Source: NIOZ-UU13 sp041862635 (GTDB lineage Bacteria > Planctomycetota > Phycisphaerae > Sedimentisphaerales > Anaerobacaceae). From it: DNA of 5,376 bases. The notes beneath the pieces were generated by a model. It ran no database searches. It saw only the letters and a program-made list of their open reading frames with translations, and was not told the origin of the DNA. This document shows, piece after piece, positions 1 to 5,376 of this stretch (position 1 is the first letter of the stretch; every line of letters starts with the position of its first letter). The stretch is from positions 1 through 5,376 of the forward strand of contig JBGVTO010000353.1 in the NCBI GenBank assembly GCA_041862635.1. The letters are read 5' to 3'. A program made the position numbers and the translations under genes.

Positions 1-1113
1 TTCGAACGGTATCCCAAAGCAAAGATATATACTGATTTTAGGAAAATGCTGGACCAACAAAAAGACATTGATGCTGTTGTGATTGCCACGCCTGACCATA
101 CACACGCGGTCATCAGTATGGAGGCGATGCGAAAGGGAAAGCACGTTTATTGTCAGAAGCCGCTGACGCATGATGTTTATGAGTCGCGTATGCTGGCAAA
201 AGTAGCACAAGAAACCGGTGTAACCACGCAAATGGGTATTCAGGGACATTCAGGTGAGGGCATTCGCCTGATTTGTGAGTGGATTTGGGGTGGTGCTATC
301 GGCGAAGTCCGTGAGGTCGACGCCTGGTGCAGTTTGTCCTATTATCCGTTTGGTCATGCGGGGTGGAGCTCGAAGTGGAGTCGTCGTCCCAAGGAAACAC
401 CGCCGGTCCCATCCACACTGGATTGGGACCTCTGGCTGGGTCCTGCGCCCGAGCGGCCTTATCATCCGGCGTACCATCCCGCGGTGTGGCGATGTTGGTG
501 GGACTTCGGCTGCGGGATGATGGGGGACCGTGGGGCTCATACCTTAGATCCTGTTTTCTCGGCATTGAAGCTGGGACACCCAACAAGTGTGGACGCAACC
601 TCTCTGGATCTAAATCCGGATACGCACCCGATTGCATCTATTGTAACCTACCGATTTCCACAACGTGATAATATGCCGCCGGTTAAGCTGACATGGTATG
701 AGGGTGTGCGTCCACCCCGGCCGATAGAGCTTAAAGACGGCAGGCTTATGGGCCATACTGAAGGGGGAGTGCTGTTCAAAGGCAGTAAAGGCAAGCTCGT
801 GGCTGGTGTTTATGGGGAAGGGCCTCGACTGATACCTGAAGGTAGAATGAAAGCGTATAAGAAGCCCGAGAAGACTATCCCCAGGGTAGAAGACTCGCAT
901 GAGCAGGATTGGGTGCGGGCCTGTAAGTCTGGCCAACCGGCTGGCGCTGATTTTGAGTATTCGGGTCTCCTGACAGAAGTATGTTTGCTCGGAAATGTGG
1001 CTAAACGAGTGGATGCCAGGATTGAATGGAATGGAGATAAAATGAAGGTAACAAACCACCTCCAGGCCAATAAGTACATCCGCACCCCCTATCGGGAAGG
1101 TTGGACTCTGTAA
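1..1113 (+). CDS. Gfo/Idh/MocA-family oxidoreductase, 5'-truncated by the window edge
   Basis: The frame is open from base 1 and ends at TAA 1111-1113, giving 370 visible residues; the first in-frame ATG (46) lies inside the domain and is not the true start. Family members catalyse NAD(P)-dependent redox reactions on sugars, inositols or related polyols. Using window codon numbering, the end of the Rossmann domain is visible as ATPDHTH (29-35). The catalytic-lysine motif reads CQKPLTH with Lys53, where many relatives have EKP. A second active-site motif, GDRGAHTLDP, places Asp176, His180 and Asp183 as in the family. The C-terminal part (HEQDWVRACKSGQPA, LTEVCLLGNVAKR) matches the version common in Planctomycetota and Bacteroidota. 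The missing N-terminus, perhaps 70-100 residues, should hold the GxGxxG motif and possibly a Tat signal. The substrate cannot be read from the sequence. The following gene starts 97 nt downstream on the same strand, with no clear terminator between them. Confidence 0.93.
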   Translation, partial: FERYPKAKIYTDFRKMLDQQKDIDAVVIATPDHTHAVISMEAMRKGKHVYCQKPLTHDVYESRMLAKVAQETGVTTQMGIQGHSGEGIRLICEWIWGGAIGEVREVDAWCSLSYYPFGHAGWSSKWSRRPKETPPVPSTLDWDLWLGPAPERPYHPAYHPAVWRCWWDFGCGMMGDRGAHTLDPVFSALKLGHPTSVDATSLDLNPDTHPIASIVTYRFPQRDNMPPVKLTWYEGVRPPRPIELKDGRLMGHTEGGVLFKGSKGKLVAGVYGEGPRLIPEGRMKAYKKPEKTIPRVEDSHEQDWVRACKSGQPAGADFEYSGLLTEVCLLGNVAKRVDARIEWNGDKMKVTNHLQANKYIRTPYREGWTL

Positions 1114-1195
1114 ATGGACCAATAGCCGTGGATTAGGCCAATTAAAAATGTAAGCTACGACCTTATCAATAAAGAAGAGCTCAGCTTTAATTATG

Positions 1196-1202
1196 AAGGG
1201 AG
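1196..1202 (+). promoter_or_regulatory. Ribosome binding site that decides the start of the Tat protein
   Basis: AAGGGAG lies 8 nt before ATG 1211, a good Shine-Dalgarno spacing. An in-frame ATG at 1193 would add six residues (MKGDEI), but it overlaps this site and has only a poorly placed purine stretch (about 1172-1179) upstream. ATG 1211 also puts the twin arginines at residues 8-9, the usual position for a Tat signal. Confidence 0.7.
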
Positions 1203-1210
1203 ATGAGATA

Positions 1211-2398
1211 ATGAAGAAGTCAGCTACAACACGACGTAACTTTTTGCAAACTACAGCAGCAGGTGCTGTAGGAATCGTTCTCGCAAAACCAAAGATATTG
1301 GCAGCGCGGGCATCCGCGTCTATATGTATTGAAGAACCGTTTCATGGGGCGGTTTTGAACCGAAGGCACGGAAAGCAAGTCAGTGAAGGCTTGGAAATTC
1401 AGGTATCCGGACAGGCACCTCTACGCGACCGGGTGATGGTCAACGGAGCGCCTGCACAACGGGAGGGCACGAGATTCACCTCAGAAATTGTTCTGTCGCC
1501 AAAGCAGACTGAAATCATTGCAGTCTCTCAGGGCAGCTTCGGCAGGCATGAGCATCGCGTGCGGGTACTGTGGGACCGGCATTCCCAGCCCCGATATAGA
1601 TTCTCGATTGATGATAACAGCTTCTTTCTGCGCGATATTGCGAAGAATAATTATGCCTCCCTGTTCGACTGCTTCTACCTGAAGAATCTTCGAGAGCTCC
1701 ATTCGAAATACGGCACACGCTTTGTTCTTAACATCTATTATACAACCGAAGACGGATTTGAATTGCCCCAATTTCCTGACCGTTACAAAGGCCAGTGGCA
1801 AGACAACTCCGACTGGCTCAAGCTTGCCTTTCATGCATATGCAAATAAACCTGACCGGCCGTACCAGTATGCCCCAGCGTCACAGTTAATAGCTGATTTG
1901 GACAAGGTGGCTGAGCAGATAATTCGCTTTGCCGGCGAGCAGACGTATTCACCCCCTACGGTTATCCACTGGGGAATGGTGCAGCCTACAGCCTTAAAGC
2001 CTCTCTATGAACGTGGAGTCCGTGTGCTGAGCGGCTATTTCCGTCGTCAAAACGGCATATGGGATGTTAACTATCTGCTGGATGATATCCGGTCCGAGTA
2101 TCTATCCCGCCATGATGCCCTTATGGACTTCGATAGCGGCATAGTTTTTTCCAGAGTTGACATCGTCTGCAACAACGCACCCATTGAACGTATTATTCCT
2201 ACACTTGAACCGCTCGCCAAAGACCCCAACCACGCGGAGATTATGGATCTTTTTACCCATGAGCAGTACTTCTGGCCATTTTACTCTAACTATATACCGG
2301 ACCATTTCAAAAGACTCGATGTGGCCATTCATTGGGTTACGGAACATGGGTATAAGCCGGTCTTTTTCCATGAGGGCTTCCTGGGTGGGCCCGAGTAA
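1211..2398 (+). CDS. Tat-exported Ig-like plus NodB-like (polysaccharide deacetylase fold) protein
   Basis: This is a complete gene of 395 residues from ATG 1211 (401 if ATG 1193 is used). Residues 1-36 form a twin-arginine signal: RRNFL at 8-12, a short hydrophobic Ala/Gly/Val stretch, then Ala-rich cleavage-like residues near 31-36. The product is therefore expected outside the cytoplasm. Residues about 38-125 look like a small Ig-like beta sandwich, with VMVNGAPAQREGTRF followed by alternating strands. From about 130 the protein resembles a NodB/polysaccharide deacetylase barrel: FSIDD (Asp134-Asp135) corresponds to the first metal/catalytic Asp motif, LAFHAYA (His208) to the usual metal-His region, IHWG (His253) is mid-domain, and THEQYFWP (His350) and FFHEGFLGG (His387) are C-terminal. 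The canonical H-x3-H pair is not evident, so activity may be altered or absent. The fold assignment comes from motif reading only; the substrate is unknown. It may be co-transcribed with the upstream oxidoreductase gene. Confidence 0.85.
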   Translation: MKKSATTRRNFLQTTAAGAVGIVLAKPKILAARASASICIEEPFHGAVLNRRHGKQVSEGLEIQVSGQAPLRDRVMVNGAPAQREGTRFTSEIVLSPKQTEIIAVSQGSFGRHEHRVRVLWDRHSQPRYRFSIDDNSFFLRDIAKNNYASLFDCFYLKNLRELHSKYGTRFVLNIYYTTEDGFELPQFPDRYKGQWQDNSDWLKLAFHAYANKPDRPYQYAPASQLIADLDKVAEQIIRFAGEQTYSPPTVIHWGMVQPTALKPLYERGVRVLSGYFRRQNGIWDVNYLLDDIRSEYLSRHDALMDFDSGIVFSRVDIVCNNAPIERIIPTLEPLAKDPNHAEIMDLFTHEQYFWPFYSNYIPDHFKRLDVAIHWVTEHGYKPVFFHEGFLGGPE

Positions 2399-2540
2399 CC
2401 AAGTATGAACATCAAACAACAAAGAAGATTGTAGCCCGGCTGAGGGCACTGGCTCTGACATTGCTGAAATTCAATTGTTAGACTAAACCACTGGCGCGGT
2501 AGGATGTTCGCGGAGGCTATTTCGATTCGGAAAGAATTAA
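2399..2540. other. Intergenic stretch without recognisable genes
   Basis: This stretch follows the stop of the Tat-exported protein. Frames here are short and lack ribosome binding sites; a 9-codon ATG frame at 2405 has no Shine-Dalgarno sequence. A TTGTTA/TAGGAT pair (2475-2505) has a 19-nt spacer and was judged too weak to call a promoter. No RNA gene or repeat was seen. Confidence 0.6.
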
Positions 2541-2580
2541 AAGTTTTTGTATTGCGAAGCCGACACAAAAATTCTTATTT
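2541..2580 (+). terminator. Weak AT-rich terminator-like hairpin after the Tat-protein gene
   Basis: AGTTTTTGT (2542-2550) can pair with ACAAAAATT (2565-2573), giving 9 pairs including one G-U, around a 14-nt loop. A pyrimidine-rich tail (CTTATTTCTC) follows and an A-rich stretch precedes, so it could work in either direction. The stem is mostly A-U pairs and the T-run is interrupted, so termination efficiency is doubtful. Its position about 140 nt past the stop codon and just ahead of a new promoter fits the end of an operon. Confidence 0.35.
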
Positions 2581-2626
2581 CTCTAAAAAAATGTGGATAG
2601 GCACGTAAAATTCTTAAAAATTTTCC

Positions 2627-2656
2627 TTGACGGGCAGGTAGCTAATGTGGTATAAG
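2627..2656 (+). promoter_or_regulatory. Sigma70-type promoter for the secreted mosaic gene
   Basis: TTGACG (2627-2632) and TATAAG (2651-2656) are separated by 18 nt, each one mismatch from consensus. The upstream 40 nt are A/T-rich, like an UP element, and a TG lies a few bases before the -10 box. Transcription would start near 2662-2665, leaving a leader of about 340 nt before ATG 3005. It is the best promoter-like match noticed in the 600-nt gap. Confidence 0.6.
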
Positions 2657-2662
2657 TAAAAA

Positions 2663-2817
2663 TAGTAAAAACGTGGATTTTGGCCTTTTAACGGGTGAAA
2701 TACCTGTAATTTTCAGGTAAATTAGCTTGGCTGGAGGATTGAGGAAGGGACAAAGCTTAAAAACTTTGTGCTCCGCAGGTAAAATCTATTCAACTAACAG
2801 CTCATTTTGGGCTTTTT
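2663..2817 (+). promoter_or_regulatory. Structured 5' leader, candidate cis-regulatory RNA
   Basis: Several hairpins can be read by eye. ACGGGT (2691-2696) can pair with ACCTGT (2702-2707), 6 pairs including one G-U, with loop GAAAT. Alternatively TACCTG (2701-2706) pairs with CAGGTA (2714-2719); the two hairpins exclude each other. A third element spans 2732-2775: an outer TGGAG/CTCCG stem, a purine-rich one-sided loop (2737-2749), and an inner ACAAAG/CTTTGT hairpin (2750-2755 with 2764-2769). A terminator-like hairpin follows at 2799-2817. This order (promoter, switchable stems, terminator-like hairpin, then gene) is what a riboswitch or attenuator would show. It matches no known riboswitch class that I recognise. 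In AT-rich DNA, short stems also arise by chance. Confidence 0.35.
2799..2817 (+). terminator. Possible leader attenuator (short hairpin plus T-run)
   Basis: AGCTC (2799-2803) pairs with GGGCT (2809-2813), five pairs including one T-G wobble, around the loop ATTTT. The stem runs directly into a five-T run (2813-2817). The stem is shorter than a typical intrinsic terminator. It lies about 150 nt after the predicted transcription start and well before the gene, so any termination would be premature and potentially regulated. Confidence 0.35.
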
Positions 2818-2822
2818 AAAGG

Positions 2823-2830
2823 AAGGAGGT
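2823..2830 (+). promoter_or_regulatory. Orphan Shine-Dalgarno sequence without a start codon
   Basis: AAGGAGGT is a full-length anti-Shine-Dalgarno match, yet no ATG, GTG or TTG follows within a usable distance; the next bases are ATTAGCAAATCG. It resembles the functional site of the downstream gene (GAAGGAGGACTATTATG at 2991-3007), both followed by an ATTA string. It may be a relic of an earlier gene start separated from its gene by inserted DNA, or a ribosome standby or regulatory site. Confidence 0.5.
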
Positions 2831-2834
2831 ATTA

Positions 2835-2859
2835 GCAAATCGTATATTCGCAAATCGTA
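2835..2859 (+). repeat. Direct repeat, two copies of GCAAATCGTA
   Basis: GCAAATCGTA occurs at 2835-2844 and 2850-2859, a 15-nt period. The second copy is also the left arm of the inverted repeat described next. There are only two direct copies, so this is not a CRISPR array. Confidence 0.7.
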
Positions 2860-2901
2860 AAAAAGTTATCCTGGGCAGATATAAATAATTTACGATTTGT
2901 G
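2849..2901. repeat. Inverted repeat around CAAATCGTAAA
   Basis: CAAATCGTAAA (2851-2861) is the exact reverse complement of TTTACGATTTG (2889-2899). One G-T wobble and one further C-G pair extend the match to 2849/2901. The loop is 27 nt. Together with the direct repeat this makes three copies of the same core in about 65 nt, resembling a small palindromic intergenic element or a binding-site cluster. It would also fold as a hairpin in the leader RNA. Confidence 0.6.
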
Positions 2902-2912
2902 CTTTTTGATTT

Positions 2913-2939
2913 TCGATGTTTCTTTATGGGAAACATCGA
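2913..2939 (+). repeat. Perfect 9-bp hairpin in the leader
   Basis: TCGATGTTT (2913-2921) pairs exactly with AAACATCGA (2931-2939) around the loop CTTTATGGG. The following bases, GTGTTTTGGTG, contain only a broken T-run, so it is a poor intrinsic terminator. It may instead be part of the repeat block, or a stabilising or regulatory stem about 65 nt ahead of the start codon. Confidence 0.55.
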
Positions 2940-2991
2940 GTGTTTTGGTGTGTGGCCAAAGCATAAATTCACAATTACTTTAATTTTTTCG

Positions 2992-2998
2992 AAGGAGG
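2992..2998 (+). promoter_or_regulatory. Ribosome binding site of the secreted mosaic gene
   Basis: AAGGAGG ends 6 nt before ATG 3005, a near-ideal match and spacing. It fixes the start, which is supported by the signal peptide beginning directly at this Met. Confidence 0.85.
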
Positions 2999-3004
2999 AC
3001 TATT

Positions 3005-5376
3005 ATGTGTAGGAAATTGTTTCTTTTAACTTCTTTTGTTTTGGTATTCGTATTCGCATTTTGCACGACGGCTATGGCTTCTGACATAGCGTTCTACGTC
3101 GGGCAATGGAACACCGATGGCTGGTATGATGAATCGCAGTTCGAACACGTTGAGACGATAATTGCCGAAACTGGACATCTGTTCAAGGATATCCAGCAGT
3201 TCGATGACACCCAGTTTGATGCATTTGGTGCATGGGTAGATGAGAGAACGAATGATGGTAAAATGGACATTATCTGGCTCAACGGATGCACTCCGAGTGT
3301 CCTTTACCCCAACCCGAACGAGCAGCCGGATGGCTCGCGTGCTGAAGAGTGGCTTGACGGCGGAAACATGATTATAAATGTTGGTGACTGGTTTGCCTAT
3401 TGCACGTATGAAGGTGGCCCGCGGGGAGGTGAAGGCCGTGGAGGTGACAACGGCCCAAGTGGTGCCGCGAACATCCTTGACCTTTCTTCTGGTATCATCG
3501 TCGGCGCTGATGGTAGTCAGGCGATAGTGACGCCGACAGGCAAGGAATATCTGCCCAGTCTCAATGACCCCGCCAAAACTGACAGACCCGTTATTCTCGC
3601 TGAGGTTCAAGCCCCCTGGGAAGTTGCTGCAATATTCGCATCTGGCGGTGGCACAGAGGACCCAGCCGTAGAAACAGGGGCTGATCCTGTTGTTATTCAC
3701 AACACAGAGACTGGCGGTTACGTCGCTTTTATAAACCAAGCTTCTGGTGGTCCTGATGGCTGGATAGCCGACAGAGGTTTAACCAGTGCTGAGTTCATCG
3801 GCAACTGGGTAAACAATGTGGTAGGATTAAGCGCTATAGAACTTCCGGATCTTTTAGCTTGGTGGACGTGTGATGAAGGGGCAGGTACAGTTGTGGGTGA
3901 TTCTTCCGGCAACGGCAACGACGGGACCTTCGTAAATGGCGATCCGGCCTGGGTTGAGGGTATCCACGGCAACGCCGTGCAACTGGTCGGGCCCACTTTG
4001 ATCGAAGTCCCCCCTCTGAATGTTGAGCTTACGGAAGCCACGATGGCAGGATGGATTAAGCCGAACGGTGCACAGCCTGACTGGTCCTCGATCATTATGA
4101 CCCGCAATCCTGGTCTTGCAACCGGTTTCAACGTACTCGGTTTTCAGTTGGCCTATCACTGGAATGATACTTCAGACTCGTGGAGCTTCCGTGGAGGCGA
4201 CATGATCGCGGAGGATGATTGGACCTTTGCCGCCGTGACGATCGAGCCCGATAAGGCAACGTTCTATGTCAATGGTGTAGCAGGGTCCGTCAATGAGATT
4301 AGTCATGGCCCTTGCATATGGAACAGCAACATCTACCTGGGTGGTGATGGCAATGAAAATTGGATTGCGCGCAGAATGAATGGCGCCCTCGATGATGTTT
4401 CGCTTTTCAGCCGGGCACTGACGGCGAACGAAATTCTGGCTGCCATGGAAGGTATCGCACCCAGTCCGACAATCATCTGGGTCTCTGATTTCTATGATGA
4501 CGACGGTGATGGCATTACGGATGATATAGGCTGGGTGGAGCTGCTTGAAGCTCAAGGGTATAACGTAGACTACACTATGGGTGCCGCGGTTGGGGACGGC
4601 TATTGGCGTACCCTCGATGATGATAAAATTGCCGCTCTTAATGCTGCCGACCTTATTATCGTAAGTCGCTGCAGCGACAGCGGTAATTACGACGATGGTG
4701 ATGAGGTAGCCCAATGGAACTCAGTTACGACACCAATCATGCTGCAGGCCATGCACATCGTCAGGAACACCCGTTGGCGGTGGCTGGATACTGAAAGTCT
4801 CCCGAATATCTCTGATGCCGTAGTGGAAATTTTGGCGCCCGACAATCCTATATTTGCCGGTGTGGCATCCCCGGTGCAGGTCGGCGATGGACTTGTGGGT
4901 CCAACCACATACGTTGATATTACCGGTGTGGGCGTAGGCAACGGTACATTGCTCGCCCAATTGGCAGACACGGAAGTGGCTTGGATCATCGAATGGGAAG
5001 CCGGAGTGGAGTTTTATCCCGGCTCCGGTGAGATTGCCGGTGGTCCGCGTATGGTATTCGCCGCCGGAACCCAGGATGAAGCGGGGGTTACTGGTCGAGG
5101 TATGTATAATCTCACCCCCGAGGGCGCGAAAATCTTCCTCAACGCGGTCAATATGATGTTACCCGCTGTTGACGTTACTACAACATGGGATATGATCCAG
5201 GGTGTTCCGAACGATGGAGTAACTGATTGGAGTGGAGACTTCGGCTGGCCTCCTAATGAAACACCTGACTTGGCCATCGATGATGACATCACGACCAAGT
5301 ATCTGCATTTCAAAGGAGAAATTGAAACCACTGGTTTCCAGGTTACACCTATAGCCGGCCCGACTATTGTTACCGG
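3005..5376 (+). CDS. Secreted LamG/discoidin-like mosaic protein, 3'-truncated by the window edge
   Basis: The frame runs without a stop from ATG 3005 to the window end, 790 visible codons. Residues 1-25 are a Sec signal peptide: Arg3-Lys4, a Leu/Phe/Val core, and AMA before Ser26. Residues 27 to about 280 form an alpha/beta region (MDIIWLNG, NMIINVGDW) with a Gly-rich insert near 139-156; it looks like a glutamine-amidotransferase/ThuA-type fold but is weakly assigned. Residues 283-482 are a LamG/concanavalin-like domain, opening with LLAWWTCDEGAG, then DSSGNGNDGTF, WTFAAVTIE, FYVNGV and closing with GALDDVSLFSRALTANEI. Residues about 486-720 are a second amidotransferase-like alpha/beta domain (TIIWVSDFYDDD, ADLIIVSRCSDSG, NPIFAGV) without a clear catalytic triad. 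From about 728 a discoidin-like region begins (NETPDLAIDDDITTKYLHFKG). Such mosaics occur as carbohydrate-binding exported proteins in Planctomycetota. The C-terminus, perhaps with a sorting signal, is beyond the window. The substrate is unknown. Confidence 0.88.
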   Translation, partial: MCRKLFLLTSFVLVFVFAFCTTAMASDIAFYVGQWNTDGWYDESQFEHVETIIAETGHLFKDIQQFDDTQFDAFGAWVDERTNDGKMDIIWLNGCTPSVLYPNPNEQPDGSRAEEWLDGGNMIINVGDWFAYCTYEGGPRGGEGRGGDNGPSGAANILDLSSGIIVGADGSQAIVTPTGKEYLPSLNDPAKTDRPVILAEVQAPWEVAAIFASGGGTEDPAVETGADPVVIHNTETGGYVAFINQASGGPDGWIADRGLTSAEFIGNWVNNVVGLSAIELPDLLAWWTCDEGAGTVVGDSSGNGNDGTFVNGDPAWVEGIHGNAVQLVGPTLIEVPPLNVELTEATMAGWIKPNGAQPDWSSIIMTRNPGLATGFNVLGFQLAYHWNDTSDSWSFRGGDMIAEDDWTFAAVTIEPDKATFYVNGVAGSVNEISHGPCIWNSNIYLGGDGNENWIARRMNGALDDVSLFSRALTANEILAAMEGIAPSPTIIWVSDFYDDDGDGITDDIGWVELLEAQGYNVDYTMGAAVGDGYWRTLDDDKIAALNAADLIIVSRCSDSGNYDDGDEVAQWNSVTTPIMLQAMHIVRNTRWRWLDTESLPNISDAVVEILAPDNPIFAGVASPVQVGDGLVGPTTYVDITGVGVGNGTLLAQLADTEVAWIIEWEAGVEFYPGSGEIAGGPRMVFAAGTQDEAGVTGRGMYNLTPEGAKIFLNAVNMMLPAVDVTTTWDMIQGVPNDGVTDWSGDFGWPPNETPDLAIDDDITTKYLHFKGEIETTGFQVTPIAGPTIVT

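Noticed and set aside
610..1122. Antisense 170-codon frame over the oxidoreductase C-terminus
   Set aside because: It lies wholly opposite a conserved Gfo/Idh/MocA domain, has no family-like motif, and no ribosome binding site was identified for it.
1193..1210. ATG 1193 as the start of the Tat protein
   Set aside because: It overlaps the AAGGGAG site that is well spaced for ATG 1211 and has no good site of its own.
2663..2817. Cyclic-di-GMP (GEMM) riboswitch, suggested by the GGGACAAAGC string
   Set aside because: Only a short string resembles the GEMM core (GGGACGCAAAGCC); the second helix, tetraloop and receptor are not present.
2831..2860. Leader peptide starting at ATT 2831 after the orphan Shine-Dalgarno sequence
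   Set aside because: ATT is a very rare start, the spacing from the site is zero, and the nine-codon product is simply the direct repeat translated.
2835..2899. CRISPR array from the repeated CAAATCGTA cores
   Set aside because: There are only three short copies in mixed orientation, with unequal spacing and no cas genes.
2945..2969. Second promoter close to the mosaic gene (TTGGTG / TAAATT)
   Set aside because: The spacer is only 13 nt and both boxes match consensus poorly.
3050..3064. Lipoprotein signal (Cys20 in the mosaic-protein signal peptide)
   Set aside because: The residues before Cys20 (FAF) do not match a lipobox, and AMA at 23-25 is a better signal peptidase I site.
3026..3739. 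Long antisense open frame (237 codons) and further minus-strand frames across the mosaic gene
   Set aside because: The plus strand there has a strong ribosome binding site, a signal peptide and recognisable domains; the antisense translations show no domain and are codon-usage shadows.

Overview
The window carries three plus-strand protein genes in a layout typical of exported carbohydrate-processing or sugar-scavenging regions of Planctomycetota (Phycisphaerae-like) or a related PVC-group lineage. That placement is an inference from gene content: a Gfo/Idh/MocA oxidoreductase of the type common in these bacteria, a twin-arginine-exported NodB-like protein, and a large secreted LamG/discoidin-like mosaic protein. 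There is no rRNA or other phylogenetic marker to confirm it.

Region 1 (1-1113) is the 3' part of a Gfo/Idh/MocA-family oxidoreductase whose N-terminus, with the dinucleotide-binding glycine motif, lies upstream of the window. Region 2 (1211-2398) is a complete Tat-exported protein. It has an N-terminal Ig-like beta domain and a C-terminal domain resembling the polysaccharide-deacetylase (NodB) fold. The 97-nt gap between the two genes has no convincing terminator, so they may be co-transcribed.

Region 3 (2399-3004) is about 600 nt with no gene, and it is AT-rich in its second half. It contains a weak terminator-like hairpin after region 2, a good sigma70-type promoter (TTGACG, 18 nt, TATAAG), and a leader of about 340 nt. 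The first half of the leader holds mutually exclusive hairpins followed by a small terminator-like hairpin. The second half holds an orphan, near-perfect Shine-Dalgarno sequence and a palindromic repeat block. A real Shine-Dalgarno sequence then precedes the third gene. This leader is the part of the window least explained by known features. It could be a cis-acting RNA regulator, a 5' UTR interrupted by a small repeat element, or both.

Region 4 (3005-5376, open at the window's right edge) encodes at least 790 residues of a Sec-secreted mosaic protein: an N-terminal alpha/beta domain, a LamG (concanavalin-like) domain, a second alpha/beta glutamine-amidotransferase-like domain, and the start of a discoidin-like domain. 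Taken together, the genes suggest a periplasmic or surface carbohydrate-handling function: binding by the mosaic protein, possible deacyl-type hydrolysis by the NodB-like protein, and redox conversion of a sugar by the oxidoreductase. Only the family assignments are seen in the sequence; the joint pathway is inferred. No mobile element, CRISPR array, tRNA or rRNA was seen.
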